A DNA stretch of 64,000 nucleotides from Chryseobacterium rhizosphaerae (GCF_003385455.1 NZ_QNUF01000022.1:1-64000); one strand, 5' to 3'. Shown: positions 8,438 to 15,938, numbered from the stretch's first letter. A program made the numbers and translations. The notes: a model not told the origin generated them from the sequence alone.

Positions 8438-8794
8438 ATGATGAAAAGAAGCGAAGAAATTACAAGTCAGTATTTTGACTTTATAGATAAACATGTCCGG
8501 GATGTAATTGCCGGGAATGTTCCTGAGTTTATGGAGCTGAATGAAATTGCAGGAAAACTTGCCATTTCACACACGCACCTTACAGATACCCTAAAAAAAG
8601 AAACCGGAAAACATCCATGCTATTTTTATGACGAAAAAATTATCATGGAAGCCAAGCTTATGCTGGCTAATTCTGGGAAGTCTGTTGCAGAGATTGCCCG
8701 TATTTTTACCTATGATCCGTCCAATTTTTCTAAATTCTTTAAAAAGAAGACTGGTGAAACACCTGGTAATTTTAGAGAATTCAATAAAAAATAA
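8438..8794 (+). CDS. Minimal AraC-family DNA-binding protein
   Basis: This 118-residue protein consists almost only of an AraC/XylS double helix-turn-helix. The first HTH is at LNEIAGKLAISHTHLTDTLKK (about 38-58) and the second at KSVAEIARIFTYDPSNFSKFFKKKTGETPGNFR (about 83-115). It has no ligand-binding domain. Stand-alone AraC DNA-binding domains occur in Bacteroidota as small regulators. Two consecutive ATG codons (8438, 8441) are equally good starts. The preceding LuxR gene ends 88 bases upstream. Confidence 0.8.
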   Translation: MMKRSEEITSQYFDFIDKHVRDVIAGNVPEFMELNEIAGKLAISHTHLTDTLKKETGKHPCYFYDEKIIMEAKLMLANSGKSVAEIARIFTYDPSNFSKFFKKKTGETPGNFREFNKK

Positions 8795-8942
8795 TAATTT
8801 ATTTTTATATAGAACCCTTTTTATAGGTGTTTACGTGTTATGATTTCTCTATAAAGTGAGTTAATTATATTAGAATTATATAATAAATCACCATTTAATA
8901 AACATTCAAAAGAGTACACAAAAAAATAATGTTGTATAAATG

Positions 8943-8972
8943 AGATAGTTGCAATTAACAACTGTCTTTTTT
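8943..8972 (+). terminator. Intrinsic terminator, 150 bases after the AraC gene
   Basis: GATAGTTG (8944-8951) pairs with CAACTGTC (8959-8966) around a seven-base loop, with one T-G wobble, and six T follow. It may end the AraC transcript or a small RNA from 8800-8970. Confidence 0.65.
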
Positions 8973-9175
8973 GTTATTTATTTATTGATATTACTTTATC
9001 ATTTTCTTTTTTTTAGTAAATTTAGGTTAGAAAAATTGATTGAATTAATTAGAACAAAATATACTAAGAGCCATGGAAACAGAAGAAATCTTGTTTCTGT
9101 GAAAATAAGACTAAACCGCTGTATCTTAATAATATTTTAATGTCATACAGAAGGTGAGGACTCTTATAATAGTCA

Positions 9176-9183
9176 TATATTTG
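9176..9183 (+). promoter_or_regulatory. -7 box of the alpha-oxoamine synthase gene
   Basis: TATATTTG is a perfect -7 box. It lies inside a possible longer reading frame (from 9154), which supports the internal ATG 9223 as the true start. Confidence 0.5.
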
Positions 9184-9222
9184 TTTCTTAAATCACAAAC
9201 ACACACACAAACAACATTAAGG

Positions 9223-10479
9223 ATGAGTATTGATTTTACAACGGCAACTTTTAAAGATTTTGAAAATATTCCGGATTATGATATTGCTCAAAGAGCCGAA
9301 TATTTTTATGAATTCTTGGATCATATGAAATCTAGAGGACATATGAACTACAGACTGAAAAACACTTCAGGAACGAATGCAACATTAAATATTGATATTG
9401 CAAACCAAAATAAGGAATATGTAAGTTTCGTTTCCAGTGATTATTTAGGATTTACACAGCATCCAAAAGTAAAACAGGCTGCTATTGAAGGGATTGAAAA
9501 ATATGGAACCGGAACAGGAGCATCACCTCTCATCGGTGGATATTTTGATTATCATAGTGCTATAGAAAAAAAAATTGCCGGCTTTTTTGGAAGAAAGGAA
9601 GAAGAAGTGATATTGTTCACTACGGGCTATGCAGCTAATAGTGCTACTTTGCAGATTTTAATGCAGAAGGAAGATCTTGCTATTTTAGATATGGGGGTAC
9701 ATGCTAGTGTGCATGAAGGATGTGTTTTTACAAATAAAAAAACATTTCCCCATAACAATTTGGAAGCTTTGGAACATATTTTGAAGATATCTGAAAATAC
9801 GTACCGTACAAAACTTGTTATAGTAGATGGAGTATACTCTCAAGAAGGAGATACTTCACGTGCTAAAGAAATACATGCTCTTGTAAAAAAATACAATGCC
9901 TATCTCATGGTAGATGACGCCCATGGTGTCGGAGTGATGGGAAAAACCGGAAGGGGAGCCCTTGAAGATGATGGTTTATTGGATAAAGTAGATTTTATAA
10001 CAGGAACATCAAGTAAGACATTTGGTAACTTGGGAGGATATGTTATTGCGAACAAAAAAATAGCATCATTCCTTAAGTTCCAGTCTCGTCAGCATATTTT
10101 CTCAGTAACAGCACCCCCTTCTTCCTTCGGAATTTTAAAAGCAATTGATCTAGTTGATGAAGAACCATTCTGGAAAGATAAGCTTTGGGATAACATTAAT
10201 TATTTCAAAAATGGGCTTAATGATCTAGGGTTGGATACAGGAATTACCTGCTCAGCGATTATTCCGGTGAAAATAGGGGATCAGAGCAAAATGTGGGATA
10301 TCGGAAGAATATTGCTTGAAGAAGGTGTTTATACAAACCCTATTATGTACCCCGCTGTAGCCAGAAAAGATGCCCGTATCAGAATGACTGTAACAGCGAG
10401 ACACGAAAAAGAGCATCTTGACAAAACATTGAATGTCTTTGATGATATTAATAAAAAATTGCATATTGCAAAAAAATAA
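9223..10479 (+). CDS. PLP-dependent alpha-oxoamine synthase (serine palmitoyltransferase/KBL/BioF family)
   Basis: This 419-residue enzyme of the alpha-oxoamine synthase family condenses an acyl-CoA or acyl-ACP with an amino acid and releases CO2. Visible features are the glycine-rich YGTGTGASPLIGGYFDYH, the PLP-contacting DDAHGVGVMG (D231, H234) and the Schiff-base lysine in TGTSSKTFG (K265). The start is the ATG that follows the promoter at 9176-9183; upstream residues are hydrophobic and not family-like. The acyl and amino substrates cannot be told from sequence: serine palmitoyltransferase-like activity for sphingolipids or a signalling alpha-hydroxyketone synthase are both possible. A TetR regulator follows six bases later. 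Confidence 0.8.
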   Translation: MSIDFTTATFKDFENIPDYDIAQRAEYFYEFLDHMKSRGHMNYRLKNTSGTNATLNIDIANQNKEYVSFVSSDYLGFTQHPKVKQAAIEGIEKYGTGTGASPLIGGYFDYHSAIEKKIAGFFGRKEEEVILFTTGYAANSATLQILMQKEDLAILDMGVHASVHEGCVFTNKKTFPHNNLEALEHILKISENTYRTKLVIVDGVYSQEGDTSRAKEIHALVKKYNAYLMVDDAHGVGVMGKTGRGALEDDGLLDKVDFITGTSSKTFGNLGGYVIANKKIASFLKFQSRQHIFSVTAPPSSFGILKAIDLVDEEPFWKDKLWDNINYFKNGLNDLGLDTGITCSAIIPVKIGDQSKMWDIGRILLEEGVYTNPIMYPAVARKDARIRMTVTARHEKEHLDKTLNVFDDINKKLHIAKK

Positions 10480-10485
10480 TAAATT

Positions 10486-11118
10486 ATGCCTAGAAAAGTA
10501 GTGCAAGGCCCCATTAGGGACAAAGAAAAAACAAAACAAAAACTGCTTGCAGCAGTTGGGAAAATTTTGAGAGTAAAAGGCTATTCAGGTCTGAAAGTAA
10601 GTAAAATTGCAGCCGTAGCCGGATTTGATAAAAAGCTTATCTATGAGTACTTTGGAAGTACTGATAAGCTTATCGACGAGTATATTAAATCTCAGGATTA
10701 TTGGAGTAAGTTCAGCCCGAATATAGAAGAAGAAGTACAGATTGGAAAAGGTAAAGAAGCTTTAACTCAGGGAATCCTTACACAGTTTGAGAGCTTGAAG
10801 AAAAATAAGGAGCTGCAAAAAATTATTCTTTGGGAACTTTCCGAAAGTAAACCTATCCTTAAAAACATCTTAAAGCAAAGAGAAGAAGTAGGAGCCAATT
10901 TATTTGAAAATGTAACGGACCCTTATTTCGGAGAAAATGCGACGAGTATAAGAGCGATGCTGGCTTTGGTAGTGGCAGGTGTTTATTATCTAAACCTGTT
11001 CCCGGCCTATAACGGAACCGAATTCTGCGGTATTGATATGAGAACTGAAGAAGGAAGAGGAGAAGTTGAAAAAGTGATCGTTGAGATTATAGATCATTTT
11101 TACCAAACCAAAAAATGA
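10486..11118 (+). CDS. TetR/AcrR family regulator
   Basis: This 210-residue protein has an N-terminal TetR helix-turn-helix: KILRVKGYSGLKVSKIAAVAGFDKKLIYEYFGSTDKLIDEYI (about 27-68). The C-terminal helical half is a ligand-binding domain without a recognised family. It starts six bases after the alpha-oxoamine synthase, so it is cotranscribed and may sense a lipid or acyl product of that enzyme. That is inference from position only. Confidence 0.85.
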   Translation: MPRKVVQGPIRDKEKTKQKLLAAVGKILRVKGYSGLKVSKIAAVAGFDKKLIYEYFGSTDKLIDEYIKSQDYWSKFSPNIEEEVQIGKGKEALTQGILTQFESLKKNKELQKIILWELSESKPILKNILKQREEVGANLFENVTDPYFGENATSIRAMLALVVAGVYYLNLFPAYNGTEFCGIDMRTEEGRGEVEKVIVEIIDHFYQTKK

Positions 11119-11204
11119 TGATTAGAAGTTTTCCGATTTGACCAGAAATAAAATTTTGTAGACAATTTGAAAACTTTTAATTTTCAAATTAAAACTATAT
11201 TCCT

Positions 11205-11212
11205 TATTTTTG
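11205..11212 (+). promoter_or_regulatory. -7 box of dnaX, near-leaderless
   Basis: TATTTTTG lies four bases before the dnaX ATG. No well-spaced -33 TTG is seen. A transcript from here would start essentially at the start codon. Confidence 0.5.
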
Positions 11213-11216
11213 ACCA

Positions 11217-12302
11217 ATGGAAAATTTTATAGTATCTGCAAGAAAATATCGCCCCCAAGAGTTTGATACAGTTGTTGGGCAATCTCATATTACGGATACT
11301 TTAGAACACGCAATTGAAGAGAGCCAGTTGGCTCAGGCTTTGCTTTTTTGTGGACCTCGTGGTGTGGGTAAAACTACTTGTGCCAGAATTCTGGCGAGAA
11401 AGATCAATGAAAAAGATGGCTCAGTCTCAGAAGATGGCTTTGCTTATAACATCTATGAATTGGATGCAGCATCCAATAACTCTGTAGATGATATCAGAGA
11501 ACTTATTGATCAGGTACGTTTTGCCCCTCAAGTAGGAAAGTATAAAGTGTATATCATCGACGAGGTACACATGTTGTCCTCTGCTGCTTTCAATGCTTTC
11601 CTGAAAACACTTGAAGAACCGCCGGCACATGCTATTTTTATTTTGGCGACTACTGAAAAGCACAAAATAATTCCTACCATTTTATCACGATGTCAGATTT
11701 ATGACTTCAAGAGAATTGTTATTGAAGATATTCAGAATCATCTAAGGGGTATTGCTCAAAAAGAAAATATCCAGTATGAGGATGATGCTCTTTATATGAT
11801 TGCCCAGAAGGCTGACGGTGCTTTAAGGGATGCATTATCTATTTTTGACAGGCTCTCCACATTTTCCCAGAAGAATATTACGCTGGCTAAGGCTGCTGAA
11901 GTTCTCAATATCTTAGATTATGACCAGTATCTGAATATAGTAGATCTGGCCAAAGAGAATAAAATTCCGGAAGTCCTGTTCGCATTTAATGAAATTGTAA
12001 AGAAAGGATTTGATCCTCACATTTTTATTGCGGGCTTAGGAAATCATTTCAGAGATCTTATGATGGCCCAGAATACAGCCACTTTAGAACTTATTGAAGT
12101 GGGAGAGAAGACGAAGGTCAAGTTTGTAGAACAGAGTCAGAAATGGAATGCCCAGCAATTGATTGATGCTGTTGAGATTTGTAATCACGCAGATATCAAT
12201 TATAAAAATTCTAAAAACCCAAGACTTACGGTTGAAATTGCATTAATGCAGCTGGCTTCTCTGACAGCTAATTTAGGTGATACTAAAAAAAAAAGTTCTT
12301 AA
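11217..12302 (+). CDS. dnaX: DNA polymerase III gamma-like subunit (zero-frame dnaX product)
   Basis: This 361-residue clamp-loader ATPase has Walker A GPRGVGKTT (46-54), LDAASNNSVDDIR, Walker B YIIDEVHMLS and the sensor region ATTEKHKIIPTILSRCQ. The four-cysteine zinc module found between Walker A and DAAS in E. coli DnaX is absent, which I recall as usual in Flavobacteriia. The frame ends right after an A10 run (12285-12294) with codons AAA AAA AAA AGT TCT TAA. The heptamer A AAA AAA is a classical -1 slippery site. A -1 slip joins this frame to the downstream one (to 12916) without any stop and gives a product of about 566 residues, the expected tau length. Without the slip, a gamma-length protein is made. 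Confidence 0.88.
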   Translation: MENFIVSARKYRPQEFDTVVGQSHITDTLEHAIEESQLAQALLFCGPRGVGKTTCARILARKINEKDGSVSEDGFAYNIYELDAASNNSVDDIRELIDQVRFAPQVGKYKVYIIDEVHMLSSAAFNAFLKTLEEPPAHAIFILATTEKHKIIPTILSRCQIYDFKRIVIEDIQNHLRGIAQKENIQYEDDALYMIAQKADGALRDALSIFDRLSTFSQKNITLAKAAEVLNILDYDQYLNIVDLAKENKIPEVLFAFNEIVKKGFDPHIFIAGLGNHFRDLMMAQNTATLELIEVGEKTKVKFVEQSQKWNAQQLIDAVEICNHADINYKNSKNPRLTVEIALMQLASLTANLGDTKKKSS

Positions 12303-12329
12303 TACTGGCGCCATTTCTCAGTGAGAGGC
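12285..12329 (+). promoter_or_regulatory. Candidate -1 frameshift (slippage) site in dnaX
   Basis: Ten A (12285-12294) cover the slippery heptamer A AAA AAA in the zero frame. The zero-frame stop TAA is at 12300-12302. Downstream, GCC (12310-12312) plus TCTC (12316-12319) can pair with GAGA plus GGC (12323-12329), forming a bulged hairpin that could stimulate slippage. The -1 frame is open through the region and continues into the tau tail. Transcriptional slippage adding one A would have the same effect. Confidence 0.6.
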
Positions 12330-12916
12330 AGGAAGTGAAATTACCTGCAAAGGCTCCGGAGAAAAAAGAATTATCTGCACAACCCACAACCCCACAAGCT
12401 GATACAGTTCAGGAAACTGTTATTCAGAAAACCAATAAACCTTTATCGAGACCAGGAGGTTCTTCGGGCTTCAGTATCAATTCTTTTCTGAATAAAGAGG
12501 AGAAAGAAGTGGTAGAAGAAACCGTAATGGTGAAAACTGAAAAACTCCCGCAAAACCATTTTACGGAGACAGATTTGCAGGCAGAATGGATTCTTATGCT
12601 CAAGCAGCTGCAAAGAAAAGACGGTTTTATCTTTAATGCGGTAAAAACCTTTAAACTGGTAAAGGAAGAAGAGAATAAAATCAAAGTTTTATACCCTTCA
12701 GATTCTGCTAAAGTAGAATTTGATAAAATAAGCGGAGAATTTTTCAACCATTTCAGAAGCAAAGTTCACAATCATGCTATCGTCGTAGAATACCAGCGGG
12801 ACGTTGAAAATCTGAAGATTGAGGTAGTCACGAAAAGAAAAATATTTGAAAAATTTATAGAAAAAAATCCACTTTTAAAAGATCTTGATGATTTAATGAA
12901 GTTTGATTTGACATAA
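12293..12916 (+). CDS. dnaX: DnaX tau C-terminal extension (-1 frame)
   Basis: The -1 frame from 12293 encodes about 207 residues: first a linking segment (FLILAPFLSERQEV), then a proline/lysine/threonine-rich linker, then a globular C-terminal part from about 12560. An independent start at GTG 12335 is possible but lacks promoter or ribosome-binding support. The position and composition match domain IV/V of tau, which contacts the polymerase alpha subunit and DnaB. I infer it is expressed as a fusion through slippage at 12285-12294. A genuine frameshift mutation or a homopolymer sequencing error are the alternatives. Confidence 0.7.
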   Translation, partial: KFLILAPFLSERQEVKLPAKAPEKKELSAQPTTPQADTVQETVIQKTNKPLSRPGGSSGFSINSFLNKEEKEVVEETVMVKTEKLPQNHFTETDLQAEWILMLKQLQRKDGFIFNAVKTFKLVKEEENKIKVLYPSDSAKVEFDKISGEFFNHFRSKVHNHAIVVEYQRDVENLKIEVVTKRKIFEKFIEKNPLLKDLDDLMKFDLT

Positions 12917-12922
12917 TTTTTA

Positions 12923-12930
12923 TATATTTG
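12923..12930 (+). promoter_or_regulatory. -7 box of the aromatic leader-aroF transcript
   Basis: TATATTTG is a perfect -7 box seven bases after the dnaX tail stop. A TTG at 12903-12905 is 17 bases upstream, shorter than the ideal spacing. The predicted leader RNA is about 370 nt. Confidence 0.5.
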
Positions 12931-13013
12931 TAAAATCATTTTGTGAAAAATCATTTTTTGACAAAAGCAAATAGTAACAAGAAACGCTAAAACAAGACAT
13001 TTCCAGAACAAAA

Positions 13014-13142
13014 ATGGAAAATTTATTTACAACATATCTGTCTTATTTTACACCCGCTAATTATTTTAGCGGTTATTTTAGCTTTTCTGCTTCTTATTAT
13101 AGAAATTTCAGAACCTATTACCGATTTTACTGGTATTACTAA
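13014..13142 (+). CDS. Aromatic-rich 42-residue leader peptide (attenuator)
   Basis: ATG 13014 opens a 42-codon frame that ends at TAA 13140-13142. The peptide begins MENLFTTYLSYFTPA and ends NFRTYYRFYWYY. Nineteen of 42 residues are aromatic: 11 Tyr, 7 Phe and 1 Trp, including 8 of the last 12. It lies about 80 bases after a promoter and 164 bases before a DAHP synthase-chorismate mutase gene, the entry point of Phe/Tyr/Trp synthesis. That composition and position fit a regulatory leader peptide on which ribosomes stall when aromatic aminoacyl-tRNA is scarce. No signal peptide or domain is present. It is too short and biased for routine gene calling. Confidence 0.8.
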   Translation: MENLFTTYLSYFTPANYFSGYFSFSASYYRNFRTYYRFYWYY

Positions 13143-13306
13143 CTGAATTTCTTTCCAAAAAATACAGGAGGAGTGAAGCCCTTTTATTCTCCTGATTCCT
13201 TTAAAAAATTTTGAACGGCATTTTTTGAAAAGAATTATAAAGTAATTTTATAATGAAAGGGCCGTGCTGTGAACTTTAGAATAAATAACAACAATAAATT
13301 TAGAAT
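13143..13306 (+). promoter_or_regulatory. Aromatic attenuator RNA: competing hairpins before the DAHP synthase gene
   Basis: Three pairings compete. Hairpin A pairs CAGGAG (13165-13170) with CTCCTG (13189-13194). Hairpin C pairs ACGGC (13215-13219) with GCCGT (13261-13265) and encloses a perfect 8-bp stem (13234-13241 with 13247-13254). A long-range pairing of GCCCTTTTATT (13178-13188) with AATGAAAGGGC (13252-13262) has 11 pairs with one wobble and excludes both A and C. Such mutually exclusive pairings next to a leader peptide are the hallmark of attenuation. I do not see a classical GC-stem plus T-run terminator, so control may be at translation or RNA stability. Confidence 0.6.
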
Positions 13307-14389
13307 ATGAACCTAAAAGATTTAAAAAGCGAGTGGATTAGCGGGCTTACGCAACCTCTAATGATCGCAGGACCGTGTAGTGCAGAAAGTGAAGCTCAAA
13401 TGCTTGAAACGGCTAAAAGAATTAAAGAATCAAATGCTCAGGTATCTGTTTTCCGTGCAGGAATCTGGAAACCTCGTACCAAACCTAATGGTTTTGAAGG
13501 AGTAGGAGTAATTGGTTTAAACTGGTTAAAAAAAGTAAAAGAAGAATACGGTTTTAAAACTGCTACGGAAGTTGCGAATGCACATCACGTGTTTGCCGCT
13601 TTGGAAGCAGATGTAGATGTTCTTTGGATTGGGGCGCGTTCTACGGTAAACCCTTTTACGGTGCAGGAAATTGCTATGGCTTTAAGAGGTACAGACAAGC
13701 CTGTATTCGTTAAAAATCCAGTGAATCCTGATTTAGCTTTATGGATTGGGGCATTAGAAAGACTTTTAGGTCAGGATATTAAAAATCTTGGAGTAATTCA
13801 CAGAGGATTTTCCACTTACCAGAAAACAAAATACAGGAATAACCCAAATTGGCAGATTGCTTTGGATTTCAAAAGTCAGTTCCCGGACATTCCAATGCTG
13901 ATTGACCCTTCTCATATCTGTGGAAACAGAACAGGATTAGCTGATATCACGCAGGAAGCGCTTAACGTAGGATACCAGGGAGCTATTATTGAGAGCCACT
14001 GTAATCCTGATGAAGCATGGAGTGATGCAGCTCAGCAGATTACCCCTGAAGTACTGGCAGAACTTATCGGAAACTTAAAAGTAAGAAGCTCAAACCTGGC
14101 AGGATTTGAAGGTGAAATGGGGAGACACAGAACCCTAATTTCTGATCTTGACTTCCAGTTAATAGAACTTCTTTCTCAAAGAATGAAGATCTCAGAAAAA
14201 ATTGGAAAACTTAAAAAGGAAAATGATATTGCGATCTTCCAGCCTGAACGTTGGAAAGTAATTACTGAATATGCTAATCAAAAAGCTAAAGAAACAGGAA
14301 TGTCTAACGAGTTTATCGAAAAGGTATTCAAGGCAATCCATGAAGAATCTATTGAGGTGCAGAATAATATCATGATTGATAGAGCATAA
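13307..14389 (+). CDS. Bifunctional DAHP synthase / chorismate mutase
   Basis: This 360-residue fusion has two domains. The DAHP synthase part (about 1-265, KDPG-type) has IAGPCSAES, FRAGIWKPRTKPNGFEG, FVKNPVNPD and DPSHICGNR, and joins PEP and erythrose 4-phosphate in the first shikimate step. The C-terminal chorismate mutase type II domain (about 270-355) has R-x-LISDLDFQLIELLSQRMKISEKIGKLK and converts chorismate to prephenate. Linking both steps suggests allosteric control by Phe/Tyr. The unusually long 5' leader with an aromatic-rich peptide (13014-13142) implies attenuation. Gene naming varies in the phylum (aroF, aroG or pheB), so no symbol is given. Confidence 0.93.
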   Translation: MNLKDLKSEWISGLTQPLMIAGPCSAESEAQMLETAKRIKESNAQVSVFRAGIWKPRTKPNGFEGVGVIGLNWLKKVKEEYGFKTATEVANAHHVFAALEADVDVLWIGARSTVNPFTVQEIAMALRGTDKPVFVKNPVNPDLALWIGALERLLGQDIKNLGVIHRGFSTYQKTKYRNNPNWQIALDFKSQFPDIPMLIDPSHICGNRTGLADITQEALNVGYQGAIIESHCNPDEAWSDAAQQITPEVLAELIGNLKVRSSNLAGFEGEMGRHRTLISDLDFQLIELLSQRMKISEKIGKLKKENDIAIFQPERWKVITEYANQKAKETGMSNEFIEKVFKAIHEESIEVQNNIMIDRA

Positions 14390-14469
14390 AATGAAAGGAC
14401 TTAAGACAGGAGGATTTGAACTGAAAAGCTCAGAAACTCTATGAATTAAGTTCTGACAATACTAAATAA

Positions 14470-14537
14470 AGGGCTTAGAGCTTAGGGAGTAGCGACTGAA
14501 ACATTGGTTTTAACCTATTTCCTAAACCCTAAGCCCT
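14470..14537. repeat. 17-base imperfect inverted repeat upstream of rsgA
   Basis: The segment 14470-14486 (AGGGCTTAGAGCTTAGG) and 14521-14537 (CCTAAACCCTAAGCCCT) are inverted copies with two mismatches, separated by 34 bases. It could form a hairpin that weakly ends the preceding transcript. No T-run follows at once. Confidence 0.5.
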
Positions 14538-14558
14538 ACTTTCTATCTCTTAATTTCT

Positions 14559-14566
14559 TATATTTG
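14559..14566 (+). promoter_or_regulatory. -7 box of rsgA
   Basis: TATATTTG is a perfect -7 box 15 bases before ATG 14582. The frame open upstream from 14504 runs through this promoter and is not translated as part of rsgA. Confidence 0.55.
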
Positions 14567-14581
14567 CACCTAGTATTATCT

Positions 14582-15508
14582 ATGAAAGGAAAAATCATTA
14601 AATCTACAGGAAGTTGGTACCAGGTTTTGGAACTGGAAACAAATAAAATTTTCGAGGCCAGAATCCGGGGGAAGTTCAAATTAATAAAAACAAGGCTTAC
14701 CAATCCGCTTGCAGTAGGAGATTTTGTTGAATTTCAATTAGAGCAGGATGATATAGCGTGGATTACTAAGATAGAACCCCGCAGAAATTACCTGATCAGA
14801 AAATCAGTAAACCTTTCAAAAGAAGCGCATATCATTGCTTCCAATATTGATACAGCATGTTTTATTTTTACCTTGAAACATCCAGAAACATCACTTGGCT
14901 TCCTGGATCGTTTTTTAGCATGTTGCGAAGCTTACAATATCACTCCTTTACTCTTATTCAATAAAATTGATGTCCTGCATGAGGAGGAAATTGAAATTGT
15001 AAAAGATATTGAATTCCTTTACCAGGAGATAGGGTATGAGACATTAGAAATTTCTTCTTACTCCCGTTTGAACCTGGATCAGCTTCAGGAACTCCTTCAT
15101 GATAAAACTTCAGTATTCTTCGGTCATTCAGGATGTGGGAAATCTACTCTGGTAAATGCACTACAGCCTGGACTTAATTTAAAAACTTCTGAAATTTCAG
15201 ATACCCACCTAAAAGGAAAACATACAACAACCTTTGCCCAGATGCACTTTTGGGATTTCGGAGGTAATGTGATCGATACACCTGGGGTACGTGAGTTTGC
15301 CATGATTGATATCGAAAAGGAAGAAGTTCAGCATTATTTTCCTGAAATTTTCAAGAAAAGAGAAGAATGTAAATTCCATAACTGTCTTCATATTAATGAA
15401 CCAAAATGTGCGGTTTTAGATGCTCTGGAGACCGGAGAGATTCAACATTCCCGTTATGCTACCTACATTAAGCTTATGGATGAAGCAGAAGAAGCTTCTC
15501 AAAAATAA
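14582..15508 (+). CDS. rsgA: Ribosome small subunit-dependent GTPase A
   Basis: This 309-residue circularly permuted GTPase helps 30S maturation. The order is an OB fold (about 1-70, MKGKIIKSTGSWYQVL), then G4 FNKID, G1 GHSGCGKST, G2/G3 TTTFAQMHFWDFGGNVIDTPG, and a C-terminal zinc knuckle with CKFHNCLHINEPKC. All motifs are intact. The start is set by the promoter at 14559-14566 and by the OB-fold beginning. No cotranscribed partner is obvious. Confidence 0.93.
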   Translation: MKGKIIKSTGSWYQVLELETNKIFEARIRGKFKLIKTRLTNPLAVGDFVEFQLEQDDIAWITKIEPRRNYLIRKSVNLSKEAHIIASNIDTACFIFTLKHPETSLGFLDRFLACCEAYNITPLLLFNKIDVLHEEEIEIVKDIEFLYQEIGYETLEISSYSRLNLDQLQELLHDKTSVFFGHSGCGKSTLVNALQPGLNLKTSEISDTHLKGKHTTTFAQMHFWDFGGNVIDTPGVREFAMIDIEKEEVQHYFPEIFKKREECKFHNCLHINEPKCAVLDALETGEIQHSRYATYIKLMDEAEEASQK

Positions 15509-15920
15509 TCACTTATTTTCCACTTTCCATTAAAATATCGGATCAGTATAAATTGACCCGGGAATAATTTATGTCAAACATCGAAAACAGGCTAGGGAAT
15601 CATATTAAAAAAATACCCTATACATTTCGGGGTCTTATTTTTAATTAAAATTTTTCCCAGGAAAATATTCCGACTGATTTTTTCTACGCCTTAAAAAAAA
15701 TATTTTTACAATAACTCCACTTTTTGACATTCAAAATATAGGGCGTAATGTCATATTTTTGATCGATATGGGTCGTCCCAATAAGTCACTCAAAAAAAAA
15801 TCAAAAAAAAACCATTATTTCATTGATTGAAATAGAAGCAATAACGTATAAATATGATTTTATATGGTTTTTAATTTTACGAAATCAGCAATAAAAGTGT
15901 TGATTTTTTACAAATAAAAA

Positions 15921-15938
15921 ACCCAGCCGAAGCTGGGT
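15921..15938 (-). terminator. Hairpin acting as a minus-strand terminator
   Basis: ACCCAGC (15921-15927) pairs with GCTGGGT (15932-15938) around CGAA. On the minus strand the stem is followed by six T. No annotated minus-strand gene lies upstream of it, so an unannotated minus-strand RNA from 15940-16080 is possible. Confidence 0.5.

Larger units (their letters stand above)
8795..9222. other. Intergenic region with an orphan terminator and a promoter
   Basis: I see no protein-coding gene here. The stretch contains an AT-rich segment, a clear intrinsic terminator at 8943-8972 and the -7 box of the next gene at 9176-9183. A TTG-initiated 63-codon frame at 8949-9140 begins inside the terminator hairpin and is not credible. 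Confidence 0.6.

Noticed and set aside
8949..9140. 63-codon hydrophobic frame starting at TTG
   Set aside because: Its start lies in the stem of an intrinsic terminator (8943-8972) and it has no promoter between the terminator and itself.
13198..13226. Weak hairpin plus T6 (CC...GG, then CATTTTTT) as the attenuator terminator
   Set aside because: The stem has two mismatches and is mainly A-T; too weak to call as a terminator.
15754..15761. Isolated TATTTTTG as promoter of a hidden gene before ndk
   Set aside because: No -33 TTG at proper spacing and no downstream coding frame; ndk has its own -7 box.
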